Part shown: piece by piece, positions 25,569-33,965 of the stretch | Layout: each line of letters starts with the position of its first letter | Numbering within the stretch: the first letter of the stretch is position 1 | Origin: Levilactobacillus enshiensis | GTDB lineage: Bacteria > Bacillota > Bacilli > Lactobacillales > Lactobacillaceae | Direction: 5' to 3' | Assembly (NCBI RefSeq): GCF_007115095.1 | Contig: NZ_SULH01000005.1 | Location: 88,126-152,125, forward strand | DNA length: 64,000 nucleotides | Translations under genes and position numbers: made by a program | The notes under the pieces: generated by a model | What the model saw: the letters and a program-made list of their open reading frames with translations, nothing else | Told to the model about the DNA's origin: nothing | Databases searched by the model: none

Positions 25569-26525
25569 GTGTGTACTAGTCTAACCTATACCTCCGCTGC
25601 GAACCACCATTTTTTTGCGCGCACCATGGATTTTCCCACGACCACGCCCTGGCGACCAGTCTTTCTACCACGCCATTATCAGTGGCAAACGGCGCTGAAC
25701 ACCACCCGCACCACGCGTTATGCCATTCTCGGTGGTGGCCGCCCTGCCAGTGATTTCTCCGCCTACCTCATGGCCGACGGGATAAATGAAAGCGGTATCA
25801 CTTGTGCCGAGCTCTATCTCCCCGGTGCCGTCGACTATGCCGATGACCCGGTCACCGGTCAGATCAACCTGACACCGCAGGACTTCATCAACTGGGCCCT
25901 GGGTGAACATGCAACACTGGCCGCCATTGTCGCCGACCTGCCACGCGTAACCCTAGTCAGTCGTAAATGGGGGCAGGACCGTTACGTCTACCCCTTCCAT
26001 TGGATCTTAAGTGATCGCAGTGGCCAAACTTTGGTCATCGAACCCACCGGTGGTCCCCTGACCGCACAACGTGACCCCGCAGACGTGTTGACCAATACGC
26101 CGGTGCTGGCGACCCACCTCAAGAATCTCAATGACTTTCTCGGCGTTGCCGGCACAGAATTTATTGGTGAGACGGTCACCGCCGCGCAACATTATCTAGC
26201 AAGTGGTGCCCCGCTGCCCACCGGGACCGTCCCCACACGGCGCTTCATGAGTACGGCGATTCGCCGTTGGGGGGCTTTCCCCCTGGCCGCAGTAGATGAA
26301 ACCGTGACCGGTATTTTCCACTGGTTAGCCGCCGTCGTCCTCCCCTACGATGCCACCAGACGCCACCAAGGCAACCACAACTACACGCATTACCGGGCCG
26401 TCATCGACTTAGACACCTTAACTTACAATTTTATTCCACGGACGACCCACCGTTTGCAACAAATCACATTGACCTCTGAAATGGCGGCCCATCGGCGTTT
26501 CCCCCACACTTATTCAGCTGATTAA
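25569..26525 (+). CDS. Choloylglycine hydrolase family (bile salt hydrolase / penicillin V acylase-like)
   Basis: 318 aa; the GTG start after AAGAAGGAA gives Met-Cys, so Cys2 becomes the N-terminal nucleophile. Other catalytic residues of the Ntn fold are visible: Arg18 and Asp21 (ARTMDF), Asn in VLTNTPV, Arg in TRRFMS. The oxyanion position that is Asn-Phe-Pro-Gly in many bile salt hydrolases reads Tyr-Leu-Pro-Gly here, closer to penicillin V acylases, so bile salt activity should not be assumed. Cytoplasmic, monocistronic. Confidence 0.87.
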   Translation: MCTSLTYTSAANHHFFARTMDFPTTTPWRPVFLPRHYQWQTALNTTRTTRYAILGGGRPASDFSAYLMADGINESGITCAELYLPGAVDYADDPVTGQINLTPQDFINWALGEHATLAAIVADLPRVTLVSRKWGQDRYVYPFHWILSDRSGQTLVIEPTGGPLTAQRDPADVLTNTPVLATHLKNLNDFLGVAGTEFIGETVTAAQHYLASGAPLPTGTVPTRRFMSTAIRRWGAFPLAAVDETVTGIFHWLAAVVLPYDATRRHQGNHNYTHYRAVIDLDTLTYNFIPRTTHRLQQITLTSEMAAHRRFPHTYSAD

Positions 26526-26674
26526 CTGTAAATGTTGCAAAGCTTAACTGAACCTTTAATCCGATTGATATTGGTTTGAGACATTTCTGTAACAACTCCC
26601 TGATAGTATTAAACACATCGAAAGATATTCAATCTAAAAAACAAATTTGAAATTAAGGGAGTTTATTTACATTT

Positions 26675-27148
26675 ATGAAGACGACGTTTACGAACATTAT
26701 TTTAACTTTACTGGCTACTGTTGCTTTTGCTGTTGCAGGTTTTGAAATCATGCAACCCACTGATGCTAGCGCGGATACCATGTCCTACAGCAAGATCCAC
26801 AAGGTCGCTAAGGCCCAACTTGGCAAACCTTACGGCTGGGGTTCAACTGGTCCTTCTAGCTTTGACTGCTCTGGCTTTACCAGCTACGTCTACAAGAAGG
26901 GGGCTTCTAAGAGCATTCCACGGACTGCCCAAGCCCAATACAACAAGTACAAGCACGTGAGCTACAAGAACATCAAGAAGGGTGACTTAGTCTTCTTCGG
27001 TGGTTCCAAGCATTCTATCTCCCACGTCGGCTTATACGTTGGTAACGGTCGGATGATCGATTCTCAAAACCGTGGTGTCGTCACGGAAGCCGTTCACGCC
27101 CCATGGTGGCACGCTGTTGGTTACGCCCGTGTCGGTGCCGTTGAATAA
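26675..27148 (+). CDS. Secreted NlpC/P60 (C40) peptidoglycan endopeptidase
   Basis: 157 aa. Signal peptide (KTTFTNIILTLLATVAFAVAG, cleavage around SADA near residue 33), directly followed by the catalytic domain: Cys in FDCSGFTSYV, His in SHVGLYVGNG and the third polar residue in the HAPWWHAVGYARV region. No LysM or other binding domain, so it is a minimal wall hydrolase. GGGAG lies 13 nt before the ATG. It ends at a strong terminator. Confidence 0.92.
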   Translation: MKTTFTNIILTLLATVAFAVAGFEIMQPTDASADTMSYSKIHKVAKAQLGKPYGWGSTGPSSFDCSGFTSYVYKKGASKSIPRTAQAQYNKYKHVSYKNIKKGDLVFFGGSKHSISHVGLYVGNGRMIDSQNRGVVTEAVHAPWWHAVGYARVGAVE

Positions 27149-27194
27149 TTAGGTTTCACAAACAGTTCCAACCTTCATAAATGAAATAAACTGT

Positions 27195-27226
27195 GCCCCC
27201 GTCGTACGTCGCGACGGGGGCTTTTT
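27195..27226 (+). terminator. Rho-independent terminator
   Basis: GCCCCCGTCG/CGACGGGGGC, perfect 10-bp stem, then T5. Confidence 0.92.
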
Positions 27227-27233
27227 GGTAGAG

Positions 27234-27378
27234 CGTGGAACAAGGCGCTTAACTCCTGAGCATTAACGGGAATCAGCAGATAATCCGGGCTTGGATTATC
27301 TGCTGATTGCTGTTAAGCGGAGGGAGTTGCCTTGCGAAACGCGTTTCAGAAGCCGCTGGTGCTCACCACTGTTCCGCG
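27234..27378. repeat. Large nested inverted repeat
   Basis: Four nested complementary pairs: CGTGGAACA (27234) with TGTTCCGCG (27370), CAAGGC (27241) with GCCTTG (27329), CGCTTAAC (27246) with GTTAAGCG (27312), and a perfect 16-bp central stem 27271-27286/27293-27308 with a 6-base loop. No reading frame. Either a structured RNA or a small palindromic repeat element. Confidence 0.75.
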
Positions 27379-27474
27379 AGTGCCAACCTTACTCGTCAGT
27401 AATCCCTATAAATCGAACCTTGCAAAAATAAAAAGCGCCACTGCCCAATCGACAGCGACACCCACCACTCATTT

Positions 27475-27834
27475 TCAATGAAACAGCGAGCTGAAAATAG
27501 CTGCTAAAGGAACCAACAACCACCAATACCCCGCTAAAAATTCCCAACCATTCATCGGGTGGCGCCGCATTTCATCGTTCGTTGACCGCCGTTCCGTTCT
27601 CCAATCGTCATCGCCCATACTCGTCTCTACCTGCTCGCCACCAACCAACTCATCTAACCCGACATCAAATATATTGGCTAAACTCACCAGCGTGTTCAAA
27701 TCTGGCGTTGTTTCCCCCTGTTCCCACTTTGAAATCGACTGCCGTGACACAAACAGCCGACTCGCTAATTGTTCCTGCGACAAATTTTTCTGTCGGCGTA
27801 ATTTAACCAATTGTTGCCGAAATAAATTTTCCAT
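27475..27834 (-). CDS. XRE regulator with C-terminal membrane segment
   Basis: 119 aa from ATG 27834 (GGGGG upstream; the frame runs further up without a signal). Helix-turn-helix: LVKLRRQKNLSQEQLASRLFVSRQSISKWEQGETTPDLNTL, the common SinR-like form. After an acidic linker comes one hydrophobic helix (GYWWLLVPLAAIFSSL), so the protein is probably membrane-tethered. Target unknown. Confidence 0.8.
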   Translation of the reverse strand: MENLFRQQLVKLRRQKNLSQEQLASRLFVSRQSISKWEQGETTPDLNTLVSLANIFDVGLDELVGGEQVETSMGDDDWRTERRSTNDEMRRHPMNGWEFLAGYWWLLVPLAAIFSSLFH

Positions 27835-28049
27835 GCAACCCGCCCCCTTCATATTTACACCATCATACTCACTCCCCCAAAGGTTGACCAGCAAACAACT
27901 GTTCCAAATCGCACTTTGCCCGGGCTAGTTGCGCCCGTGGTGGTTGCAAAATGGGGTGTGGTTCCCCGTAAATCAACGTTCCTGATTTTAGCACCTTAAA
28001 ACGGCCATCCCATAAACATCAGGATGACCGTTTTTCCATTGAACTATCT

Positions 28050-30032
28050 TTAATCTTTCTTCTCCAACTGCACAGACGGATGCGCCGTAAACCATTCCGT
28101 CATGTCATCAAGCCGTTGAATCCGCAGGCTTGGCAACCCACTGCGGGACACGCCGTGGAAACTCTGGGGGTAACGAATAAAGTCGGCGTCGCCCCCGTTG
28201 CGTTTAACCGCCGTGAAATATTCTTCAGACTGACTGATCGGGCAACGCATATCCCACTCGCCGTGTAACAAGCGAACCGGCGTTGTTACGTTCTGGGCGT
28301 AGGCAATCGGTGACTGTTTCCAGTACGACGCCACCCCACCCTGGTCGAAGAGGTCCGTACCCAATTCGACTGGGTTAAAGTAAAAGCCAATGTCACTAGT
28401 CCCAAACAGACTGATCCAGTTGGTGACCGACCGCTGTGATACGGCCGCAGCGAAGCGGTGTGTGTGGCCAATCGTCCAGAGTGTCATGAAGCCACCGTAC
28501 GATCCCCCCGCAATGTATTGCCGTTGTGGGTCTAATGCCGGGAACTTCTCTAACGCCGCGTCCAGGCCACTCATCACATCGTGGTAATCGTTTTCGCCGT
28601 AATGTCCGTTCACGTCATTTTCATACGCCTGCCCATAGCTGGTCGATCCCCGTGGATTGAAGAAGACGACGCCAAACCCACGGCTGGCGTGAACTTGAAA
28701 TTCATAGAAGAAGGTCTCACCGTAATTTGCGTGTGGCCCCCCGTGAACGTACAACAGGACGGGTTGCGTTGCCGCCTGCGTTTGTGCTGGTAAATACCAG
28801 CCCTCTAGTGGTTGACCATCGGCAGCTTGATACTCAAAATGCTGTGGGTGCGCGAACTCATGGGTGTCTTCGTAAGCAGCGTTCGGGTCGTAGAGTACCT
28901 TTTCTTGACCACTCACCAGGTCTAATTTCACCAATTCACTCGGCTTATCCTGGTAGGAAACGGCGAGAATCACATGCTCGGCATCGACCACATCGAAGTC
29001 AACGACTTGGCGGGCCGTATTGTCGACCAACTTCACACCGTCATCCCCAGCAACGTACAGTTGACTGTGCGCGTGAAAGGCTGCGGCAAACACGATGTGA
29101 TCAGCATCTAGCCACCGGGCCAGCTTGCCCGCGGGTTGTTGCACAAAGTCTCCCGCGAAGTCGGGCACCAAATCGGCCTGTAAATCCGGCGTTAGGTTTA
29201 CCAACTCGCCGGTCTCGCGGTTGGCCACGTAGAGGTTGGAAACCGTCTGGGCGCCGAACTCACCATCGTTACCGACCAGCGCTAATTGCTGACCATCCGG
29301 TGAAAAGCTGGCGTCACTGAAGCGGCCCTCAGGCAGTGTCGCCGTTAAATCAACCACGTCACCGGTCGTCACGTCAACACAGTAAGCCCCGTGCGCAAAG
29401 TCACGGTCATTTTCGGGCTGGTCGTCCTGCAAGATGGCCACGAACCGCCCGTCAGCGCTCACCGAAGTTAAACTAAAGTCATTGGCTTGCTGAAACAGTT
29501 CTTCAACCACGCCAGTTGCTGGCACGAACCGCCGTAACCGGTACGTCACGTCCAATGGTAACCAGCCATAGCCGTCCGCCTTGTTGATCAACCGCTCGAC
29601 ATGCCGCGTCTGGGGAAAGGCTTGGGGACTTGGTAATTTTGGCTGTTCAGCCGTTTCGGTCGTCTTAAAGAAGACACTCGTGCCATCCGCCGTTGCCAAC
29701 ACCGTATTGACGGCCTCATCTGGCGTCGTGGTGGTCACCAAGTGTGGCTCACCACCCGTGACGGGCACTTGGAACAGTTGTGCCTTGGCGTCGGCGACGT
29801 TGGCCGCAAAGAAGACTTGGTCACCCACCACCGCGGGTTGGACGTTTAATTTTCCATTGACCGCGATGACCTGTTGATGGCCGGCATCATCGACACGGTT
29901 GAGTTGCGCGCGATACCCATTGCTAGCCTGATCAACACTATTTTCAACAAAAACAGTCGCCTGCTGGGTCGCTAACGGTTGCGACACCGATTTTAATTTA
30001 AAAAGATCCTGGGCACTGACACCTTGTGGCAT
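28050..30032 (-). CDS. S9 family (acylaminoacyl/prolyl-oligopeptidase-type) peptidase
   Basis: 660 aa; ATG 30032 preferred (GAGGAG 8 nt upstream; an ATG two codons earlier is too close). An N-terminal beta-propeller of WD40-like repeats (SPDGQQLALVGNDG and similar) is followed by the alpha/beta hydrolase domain: nucleophile Ser in GGSYGGFMT, Asp in HGEWDMRCP, His in SFHGVSR. Cytoplasmic peptidase that trims N-terminally blocked or proline-containing peptides. Complete. Confidence 0.9.
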   Translation of the reverse strand: MPQGVSAQDLFKLKSVSQPLATQQATVFVENSVDQASNGYRAQLNRVDDAGHQQVIAVNGKLNVQPAVVGDQVFFAANVADAKAQLFQVPVTGGEPHLVTTTTPDEAVNTVLATADGTSVFFKTTETAEQPKLPSPQAFPQTRHVERLINKADGYGWLPLDVTYRLRRFVPATGVVEELFQQANDFSLTSVSADGRFVAILQDDQPENDRDFAHGAYCVDVTTGDVVDLTATLPEGRFSDASFSPDGQQLALVGNDGEFGAQTVSNLYVANRETGELVNLTPDLQADLVPDFAGDFVQQPAGKLARWLDADHIVFAAAFHAHSQLYVAGDDGVKLVDNTARQVVDFDVVDAEHVILAVSYQDKPSELVKLDLVSGQEKVLYDPNAAYEDTHEFAHPQHFEYQAADGQPLEGWYLPAQTQAATQPVLLYVHGGPHANYGETFFYEFQVHASRGFGVVFFNPRGSTSYGQAYENDVNGHYGENDYHDVMSGLDAALEKFPALDPQRQYIAGGSYGGFMTLWTIGHTHRFAAAVSQRSVTNWISLFGTSDIGFYFNPVELGTDLFDQGGVASYWKQSPIAYAQNVTTPVRLLHGEWDMRCPISQSEEYFTAVKRNGGDADFIRYPQSFHGVSRSGLPSLRIQRLDDMTEWFTAHPSVQLEKKD

Positions 30033-30222
30033 ACACATCGCTCCTCAATTTAGTTTCTCATTATATTCTCATTTGGTTGTTTTTCATGTTAGCCTAGTCG
30101 TCAATCGTTGTCAATTCTCAAACGCCGTTCTTTGGAAAACGTCCCGAACGACCGCGCCTGAAAGTTAGCAATCAGCAAAGCGTGGTAGACTGAACACAAC
30201 TACAAGCTAAGGAGTGATTCTG

Positions 30223-31152
30223 ATGAAAATTGCAATTGCAGGTGCTGGCGCCATGGGGTGTCGCTTTGGCGTCAAGCTCCAGAATGCTGGCAACGCAGTC
30301 ACGTTGATCGATAACTGGGCCGACCACGTCGCTGCCATCAACACGACGGGCCTCACCGTAACCACCAATGATGGCACCGACCACATTACGGCCATGACCG
30401 CCGCTGCACCGCAGAACGTGACCGACCACTTTGACCTCATCATTCTCTTCACGAAAGCCATGCAGATGGACCACATGCTGACGGAACTGGGCGCTGTGCT
30501 ACGTAATCAGCCGGTCGTGTTGACCCTCGCCAACGGTATCGGCAATATCGAAACGATTGAAAAACACGTGCCGAAAAATCGGATTGTCGCCGGCACCACG
30601 GTCTGGTCTTCCAGTCTAACGGGGCCGGGCCACATCACCGTCACGGGAACTGGCAGTATCTCCCTACAAGCCATCGTACCGGCTGAGTTCCCCGACCTAC
30701 CAGATGTGCTACAAACCTTCAACGATGCTGGCCTCAACGCTAGCGTGGCTGAAGATGTGCTGGCCGCCATTTGGAAAAAGGCCGGCCTCAACAGTGTGTT
30801 GAACACTTACTGCACCCTATTTGACTGCAACATCGGCGAGTTCGGTGCGCTCCCCAACTGGCGAACGCTCAACGACGCTGTGCTTGACGAATTTCAAGCC
30901 GTCGCCGACGCCGCTCACATTAGTTTCGATGCCCAGACCGTGACCGACCTCATCGCCGCGCAGTTTGACCCCACGACCAATGGCGGGCACTATCCCTCCA
31001 TGCACCAAGACATGGCCAAACACCGGCCGACCGAAGTGGACTTTCTGAACGGTTACGTCGCCAAATTAGGTACCCAACTCAACGTTCCGGCGCCAGTCAA
31101 CGCTAACTTGGCCCAGCAGATTCATGCTAAGGAAAGCCTGCTCGGAATCTAA
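30223..31152 (+). CDS. Ketopantoate reductase family oxidoreductase
   Basis: 309 aa from ATG 30223 (AAGGAG 8 nt upstream). N-terminal NADP-binding fold MKIAIAGAGAMGCRFG, then TLANGIGN, the Lys in AAIWKKAGLNSVLN, and the C-terminal PSMHQDMAKHRPTEVDFLNGY typical of PanE/ApbA. It reduces 2-dehydropantoate to pantoate for CoA synthesis, or another 2-keto acid; no other pantothenate gene is nearby, so the substrate is not certain. Confidence 0.85.
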   Translation: MKIAIAGAGAMGCRFGVKLQNAGNAVTLIDNWADHVAAINTTGLTVTTNDGTDHITAMTAAAPQNVTDHFDLIILFTKAMQMDHMLTELGAVLRNQPVVLTLANGIGNIETIEKHVPKNRIVAGTTVWSSSLTGPGHITVTGTGSISLQAIVPAEFPDLPDVLQTFNDAGLNASVAEDVLAAIWKKAGLNSVLNTYCTLFDCNIGEFGALPNWRTLNDAVLDEFQAVADAAHISFDAQTVTDLIAAQFDPTTNGGHYPSMHQDMAKHRPTEVDFLNGYVAKLGTQLNVPAPVNANLAQQIHAKESLLGI

Positions 31153-31334
31153 CGGAAAAATTATAGCACCACGTTCTGTGGTTTTACTACTATATGTAGA
31201 AAATTCGTCTTTTTATCCCCCAATATCTAGTTGTAATTTCTGTTCATTCATCGTAACATAGACTTATACGCATTTTGACTGAACGTAGAAATCAATTAGA
31301 TTTACGTTCCACAAAGCTTGGAGGGCTAGAGACG

Positions 31335-31622
31335 ATGGACGTTTTAAGAAGATCACAGACCACGATGCATCCCGGCGGACTAACCGTGGAAAACTTAGCT
31401 GGGGAGCACGCTCCGTTTAACTCACGTAAGATTCATGCGGCGTTAACGGCACTTACCAATGACCCCACAGTCGTCCACCGTGTTGAAAGCCTGATTGTTG
31501 CCCAATTAGCAGGCTTTGACGTCGTTGCGACCGGCACGATTGAAGCGACCGTCGTGGAAACGCTAGAACAGCTAGGCTACCAACATATGGCGAACAACTA
31601 TCAGAAGCAGCAACACGCTTAG
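31335..31622 (+). CDS. Stand-alone ATP-cone domain protein
   Basis: 95 aa from ATG 31335 (GGAGGG upstream). Nearly the whole protein is an ATP-cone: FNSRKIHAALTALTN early, later TGTIEATVVETLEQLGYQHMANNYQK. This nucleotide-binding module normally sits at the N-terminus of ribonucleotide reductases or in NrdR; here there is neither reductase nor zinc ribbon. It could be an RNR regulator or an orphan nucleotide sensor. The last 30 codons are duplicated at 32945-33027. Confidence 0.75.
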   Translation: MDVLRRSQTTMHPGGLTVENLAGEHAPFNSRKIHAALTALTNDPTVVHRVESLIVAQLAGFDVVATGTIEATVVETLEQLGYQHMANNYQKQQHA

Positions 31623-31815
31623 TGGTATTTTAAAATTTATGGCAAGACAAAAACGGTATCATGGCAACTAACTGCTACGATACCGTTTTTTCATCGTTAC
31701 CTATTTTCTCAAAAGATGTGTCTTAATAAAATTCGCACCAAATAGGGCAAGCGTTACCAATAACATCACCTTGAAATCCGTTACGAAACTAACGACTCAA
31801 GAATAGACGTAAGCC
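31535..31815. repeat. Direct repeat copy A (281 bp)
   Basis: Covers the end of the ATP-cone gene, its terminator and a broken small membrane-protein gene. It is about 85-90% identical by eye to copy B at 32945-33218, in the same orientation. Confidence 0.85.
31649..31691. terminator. Terminator in copy A
   Basis: AAAAACGGTATC/GATACCGTTTTTT. Confidence 0.85.
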
Positions 31816-31830
31816 CAAAACTACGAATCT
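31696..31830 (-). pseudogene. Broken copy of the 51-aa membrane protein
   Basis: The C-terminal two-thirds (SFVTDFKVMLLVT...NFIKTHLLRK) match the intact gene at 33105-33260. One extra base before this part and an in-frame stop break the frame, and the N-terminal part is replaced by unrelated sequence. Confidence 0.75.
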
Positions 31831-31966
31831 TCAAACTATTGGAAAATGAGAAGTGTATTTTCCAACATTATACGAATACTCTTTTCCTCATTGGTAATTG
31901 TACCGTTGAGCCTAATCGTTTCAGTCACTGCTCTAGCAGACACTCCCATCGGAACAAGATGCTTCT

Positions 31967-32506
31967 TTAGATGATCTGAGAGTAAGGGATAAAACCATGC
32001 CTGTCATAAAATTCCCTAACGTTTTCCAAAGCGTCTAAACGCACTAAATCGGCCCCAATTATCGGAATAATCTGCCAGTATACGTTTAACATTAAATGCT
32101 CTAGCAAAAGCGTTCCGTACCCATCCCGCTGAAAATTTTTATCCACCGCTAGGAAGGGAACATCCACGCAAGGATAACCAATGTTACCATCACGCCCCAC
32201 AATCTTACTAGAATCACGAAATCTTTTCGAGAGCTTAGATGTTCCCATTGTAATTGTGTAGTAACCAATTATGGTATCATTGTTCGCACTATACATAACA
32301 TATGTGACCGCTGACTTATCGTTCGTCACAAAGGAATCTCGCAAGTACTGATTCATCTGGCAGTAATTATTCTCATATGCACGCGACTTTTGATTTGAAG
32401 AATCTAACTGAAAATCTCGTGGTCGACAATCAAATTGCTGGATTTTATCCGCCAATAAAAGAAGTGAAGCTGGATTATCAATCTTTATTGGCCATCTATT
32501 GGCCAT
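31967..32506 (-). CDS. GNAT acetyltransferase, candidate TacT/AtaT-type toxin
   Basis: 179 aa. GNAT signatures of the toxin branch: VMYSANNDTIIGYYTITMG, VDVPFLAVDKNFQRDGYGTLLLEHLM (acetyl-CoA loop QRDGYG), and FYDRHGFIPY. Toxins of this type acetylate charged tRNAs. Its ATG overlaps the end of the small upstream gene by 11 nt, the arrangement of an antitoxin-toxin pair. The pair sits between two copies of a 280-bp duplication. Toxin activity is inferred from architecture only. Confidence 0.7.
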   Translation of the reverse strand: MANRWPIKIDNPASLLLLADKIQQFDCRPRDFQLDSSNQKSRAYENNYCQMNQYLRDSFVTNDKSAVTYVMYSANNDTIIGYYTITMGTSKLSKRFRDSSKIVGRDGNIGYPCVDVPFLAVDKNFQRDGYGTLLLEHLMLNVYWQIIPIIGADLVRLDALENVREFYDRHGFIPYSQII

Positions 32507-32702
32507 CAGTCAGCATGGTCTTATTTCGCAATTGTTTCCGTCCATTTGGTGTGGCTTCAATTACCAAGTCCTTATACTTCTCAACGTTAGCAAAGGTCGC
32601 ACGTGCCTTGGCAACTGCTGCGATATTCTTCTCATTTTTAGGATTGAAAATAGCATCATATTCCGCGTCACTCATTACCGCTGATTCTAAATTTGAATTC
32701 AT
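32496..32702 (-). CDS. Small protein preceding GNAT gene, candidate antitoxin
   Basis: 68 aa from ATG 32702 (GGAGG upstream). MNSNLESAVMSDAEYDAIFN at the start, a central Ala/Lys-rich helix and a basic tail. No ribbon-helix-helix or other DNA-binding motif is obvious, unlike the usual DUF1778 partners of GNAT toxins, so this could be a new antitoxin type or merely a coupled gene. Confidence 0.6.
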   Translation of the reverse strand: MNSNLESAVMSDAEYDAIFNPKNEKNIAAVAKARATFANVEKYKDLVIEATPNGRKQLRNKTMLTDGQ

Positions 32703-32944
32703 ATGCACTGTCCCTCCAAGTTTCAAACATCGCTATGTTCCACCAGTCATTCTTATCGCCCAGCATAACACGTGTTCTACAGATCGCCTAACGTTATCGT
32801 TTTAATACCTAATTGATTGTGAATATACATCATCCGGGCATGCTTACAAACTGCTAACGGCCATATAATCCCTTTAGGAACGCCATCCAAAGTCACAATC
32901 GTTAACGCGAATGTAGCAATCGAACAGACTTTCATCACGACTAA

Positions 32945-33027
32945 CACGATTGAAACACCGTTGTGGAAACGCTAGAACAACTGGGCTACCAATGGCGAAC
33001 AACTATCAAAAGCAGCAATACGCTTAG
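32945..33027 (+). pseudogene. ATP-cone gene fragment (3' end)
   Basis: Matches the last ~30 codons of the gene at 31335-31622, with a base deletion in the GYQHMANN region (CTACCAATGGCG) that shifts the frame. No start. Confidence 0.75.
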
Positions 33028-33053
33028 TGGTATTTAAAAATTTATGGCAAGAC

Positions 33054-33095
33054 AAAAACGGTATCGTGGCAACTAGCTGCTACGATACCGTTTTT
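33054..33095. terminator. Terminator in copy B
   Basis: AAAAACGGTATCG/CGATACCGTTTTT. Confidence 0.85.
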
Positions 33096-33104
33096 CATCG
33101 TTAC

Positions 33105-33260
33105 CTATTTTCTCAAAAGATGTGTCTTAATAAAATTCCCACCCAATAAGGCAATCGTTACCAATAACATCACCTTGAAATCCGTTACGAAACTAACGAC
33201 CAAAGATAGAAGTAAGCCAGCGACTAAGCATAAGCACAAAATTTCAATAGTTTTTTCCAT
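33105..33260 (-). CDS. Small membrane protein (51 aa)
   Basis: ATG 33260 with GGAGAGG upstream. Two hydrophobic segments: EILCLCLVAGLLLSLVVSFV, then KVMLLVTIALLGGNF; basic C-terminus. Unknown function. A broken copy lies at 31696-31830. It is followed by the shared terminator at 33054-33095. Confidence 0.65.
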   Translation of the reverse strand: MEKTIEILCLCLVAGLLLSLVVSFVTDFKVMLLVTIALLGGNFIKTHLLRK

Positions 33261-33310
33261 ATCATTATTCGCCTCTCCGATTTATTCCATACCCGTTAAA
33301 AACGAAACCA

Positions 33311-33574
33311 TTATCGTTTTCTCTTGTCTTTTTTGGCCTTACGTTTTGCGTTTATGGAATCAATGATGAGAACGTCTATGAATGCTAGTGCAACGCCAAC
33401 AATTGATATTACTGAAATAAATATGTAGTGCAGTAAGTAATAATGCCCTTTGGTGAATAGGTCTATTGGGCCTTTGATGACAAAAGTTACTATGAGGATG
33501 ACTACTATCATTAGCTCGATATTTTCAAAATAATTGGTAAATTGTAATCGATATCGATCGTAAAATTTTTTCAT
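33311..33574 (-). CDS. Small two-helix membrane protein (87 aa), paralogue 1
   Basis: ATG follows AAAGGACG. A basic/aromatic head (MKKFYDRYRLQFTNYF), helix about 21-40, the motif KGPIDLFTKGHYYLLHY, a second helix about 50-70, and a very basic tail (NAKRKAKKDKRKR). It shares head, KG-IDLF-KGHYYLL motif and tail with the protein at 33708-33965, so they arose by tandem duplication. Topology recalls immunity-type or small regulatory membrane proteins; no function is known. Confidence 0.7.
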   Translation of the reverse strand: MKKFYDRYRLQFTNYFENIELMIVVILIVTFVIKGPIDLFTKGHYYLLHYIFISVISIVGVALAFIDVLIIDSINAKRKAKKDKRKR

Positions 33575-33707
33575 TATATCGGCGTCCTTTTAGACGAATA
33601 TGAGAAAGATGGCCTTTACTGTGACCCCTGCCCAGTAATTGGTAAGGCCAGCCTTCTTAGGACTTTAAGCCAGCTTTCATTTTAGAAATCTATATTACCG
33701 TTGCCCC

Positions 33708-33965
33708 CTACTTTTGGTACTTTTTGCGTCTGTGTCTTTCGTATAAGCATTCGATTGCTAAAATTATTCCAAAGAATGCTAGACCACTGAGAAAGGACGT
33801 CGCTGCCGCTTGAAGGTACTTGAGTAAGTAGTAATGGCCTTTTTGAAACAAATCTATTATCCCTTTGATGATAAATATGAAAAAGACTAGGAAATAGGTG
33901 TAACTTTGTACGGTACTAAAGTAACTATCTATTTGCCTTTTGTAATGGTTATAGAATTGTCTCAT
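33708..33965 (-). CDS. Small two-helix membrane protein (85 aa), paralogue 2
   Basis: Paralogue of the preceding entry: MRQFYNHYKRQIDSYF head, IKGIIDLFQKGHYYLLKY motif between two hydrophobic helices, RHRRKKYQK tail. AGAGG upstream of the ATG. Its separation from paralogue 1 by about 130 bp of weakly coding sequence suggests separate expression. Confidence 0.7.
   Translation of the reverse strand: MRQFYNHYKRQIDSYFSTVQSYTYFLVFFIFIIKGIIDLFQKGHYYLLKYLQAAATSFLSGLAFFGIILAIECLYERHRRKKYQK

Larger units (their letters stand above)
32945..33218. repeat. Direct repeat copy B (274 bp)
   Basis: Second copy of 31535-31815. Here the ATP-cone part is only a tail, while the small membrane-protein gene is intact. 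Confidence 0.85.

Noticed and set aside
28727..29320. 197-codon plus-strand frame inside the S9 peptidase
   Set aside because: Antisense shadow of a strongly supported gene; Arg/Pro/Ser-rich product with no motif.
32777..32935. 52-codon minus-strand frame between the GNAT pair and repeat copy B
   Set aside because: No ribosome-binding site; the frame stays open upstream without a start, so at best a gene remnant; no family recognised.
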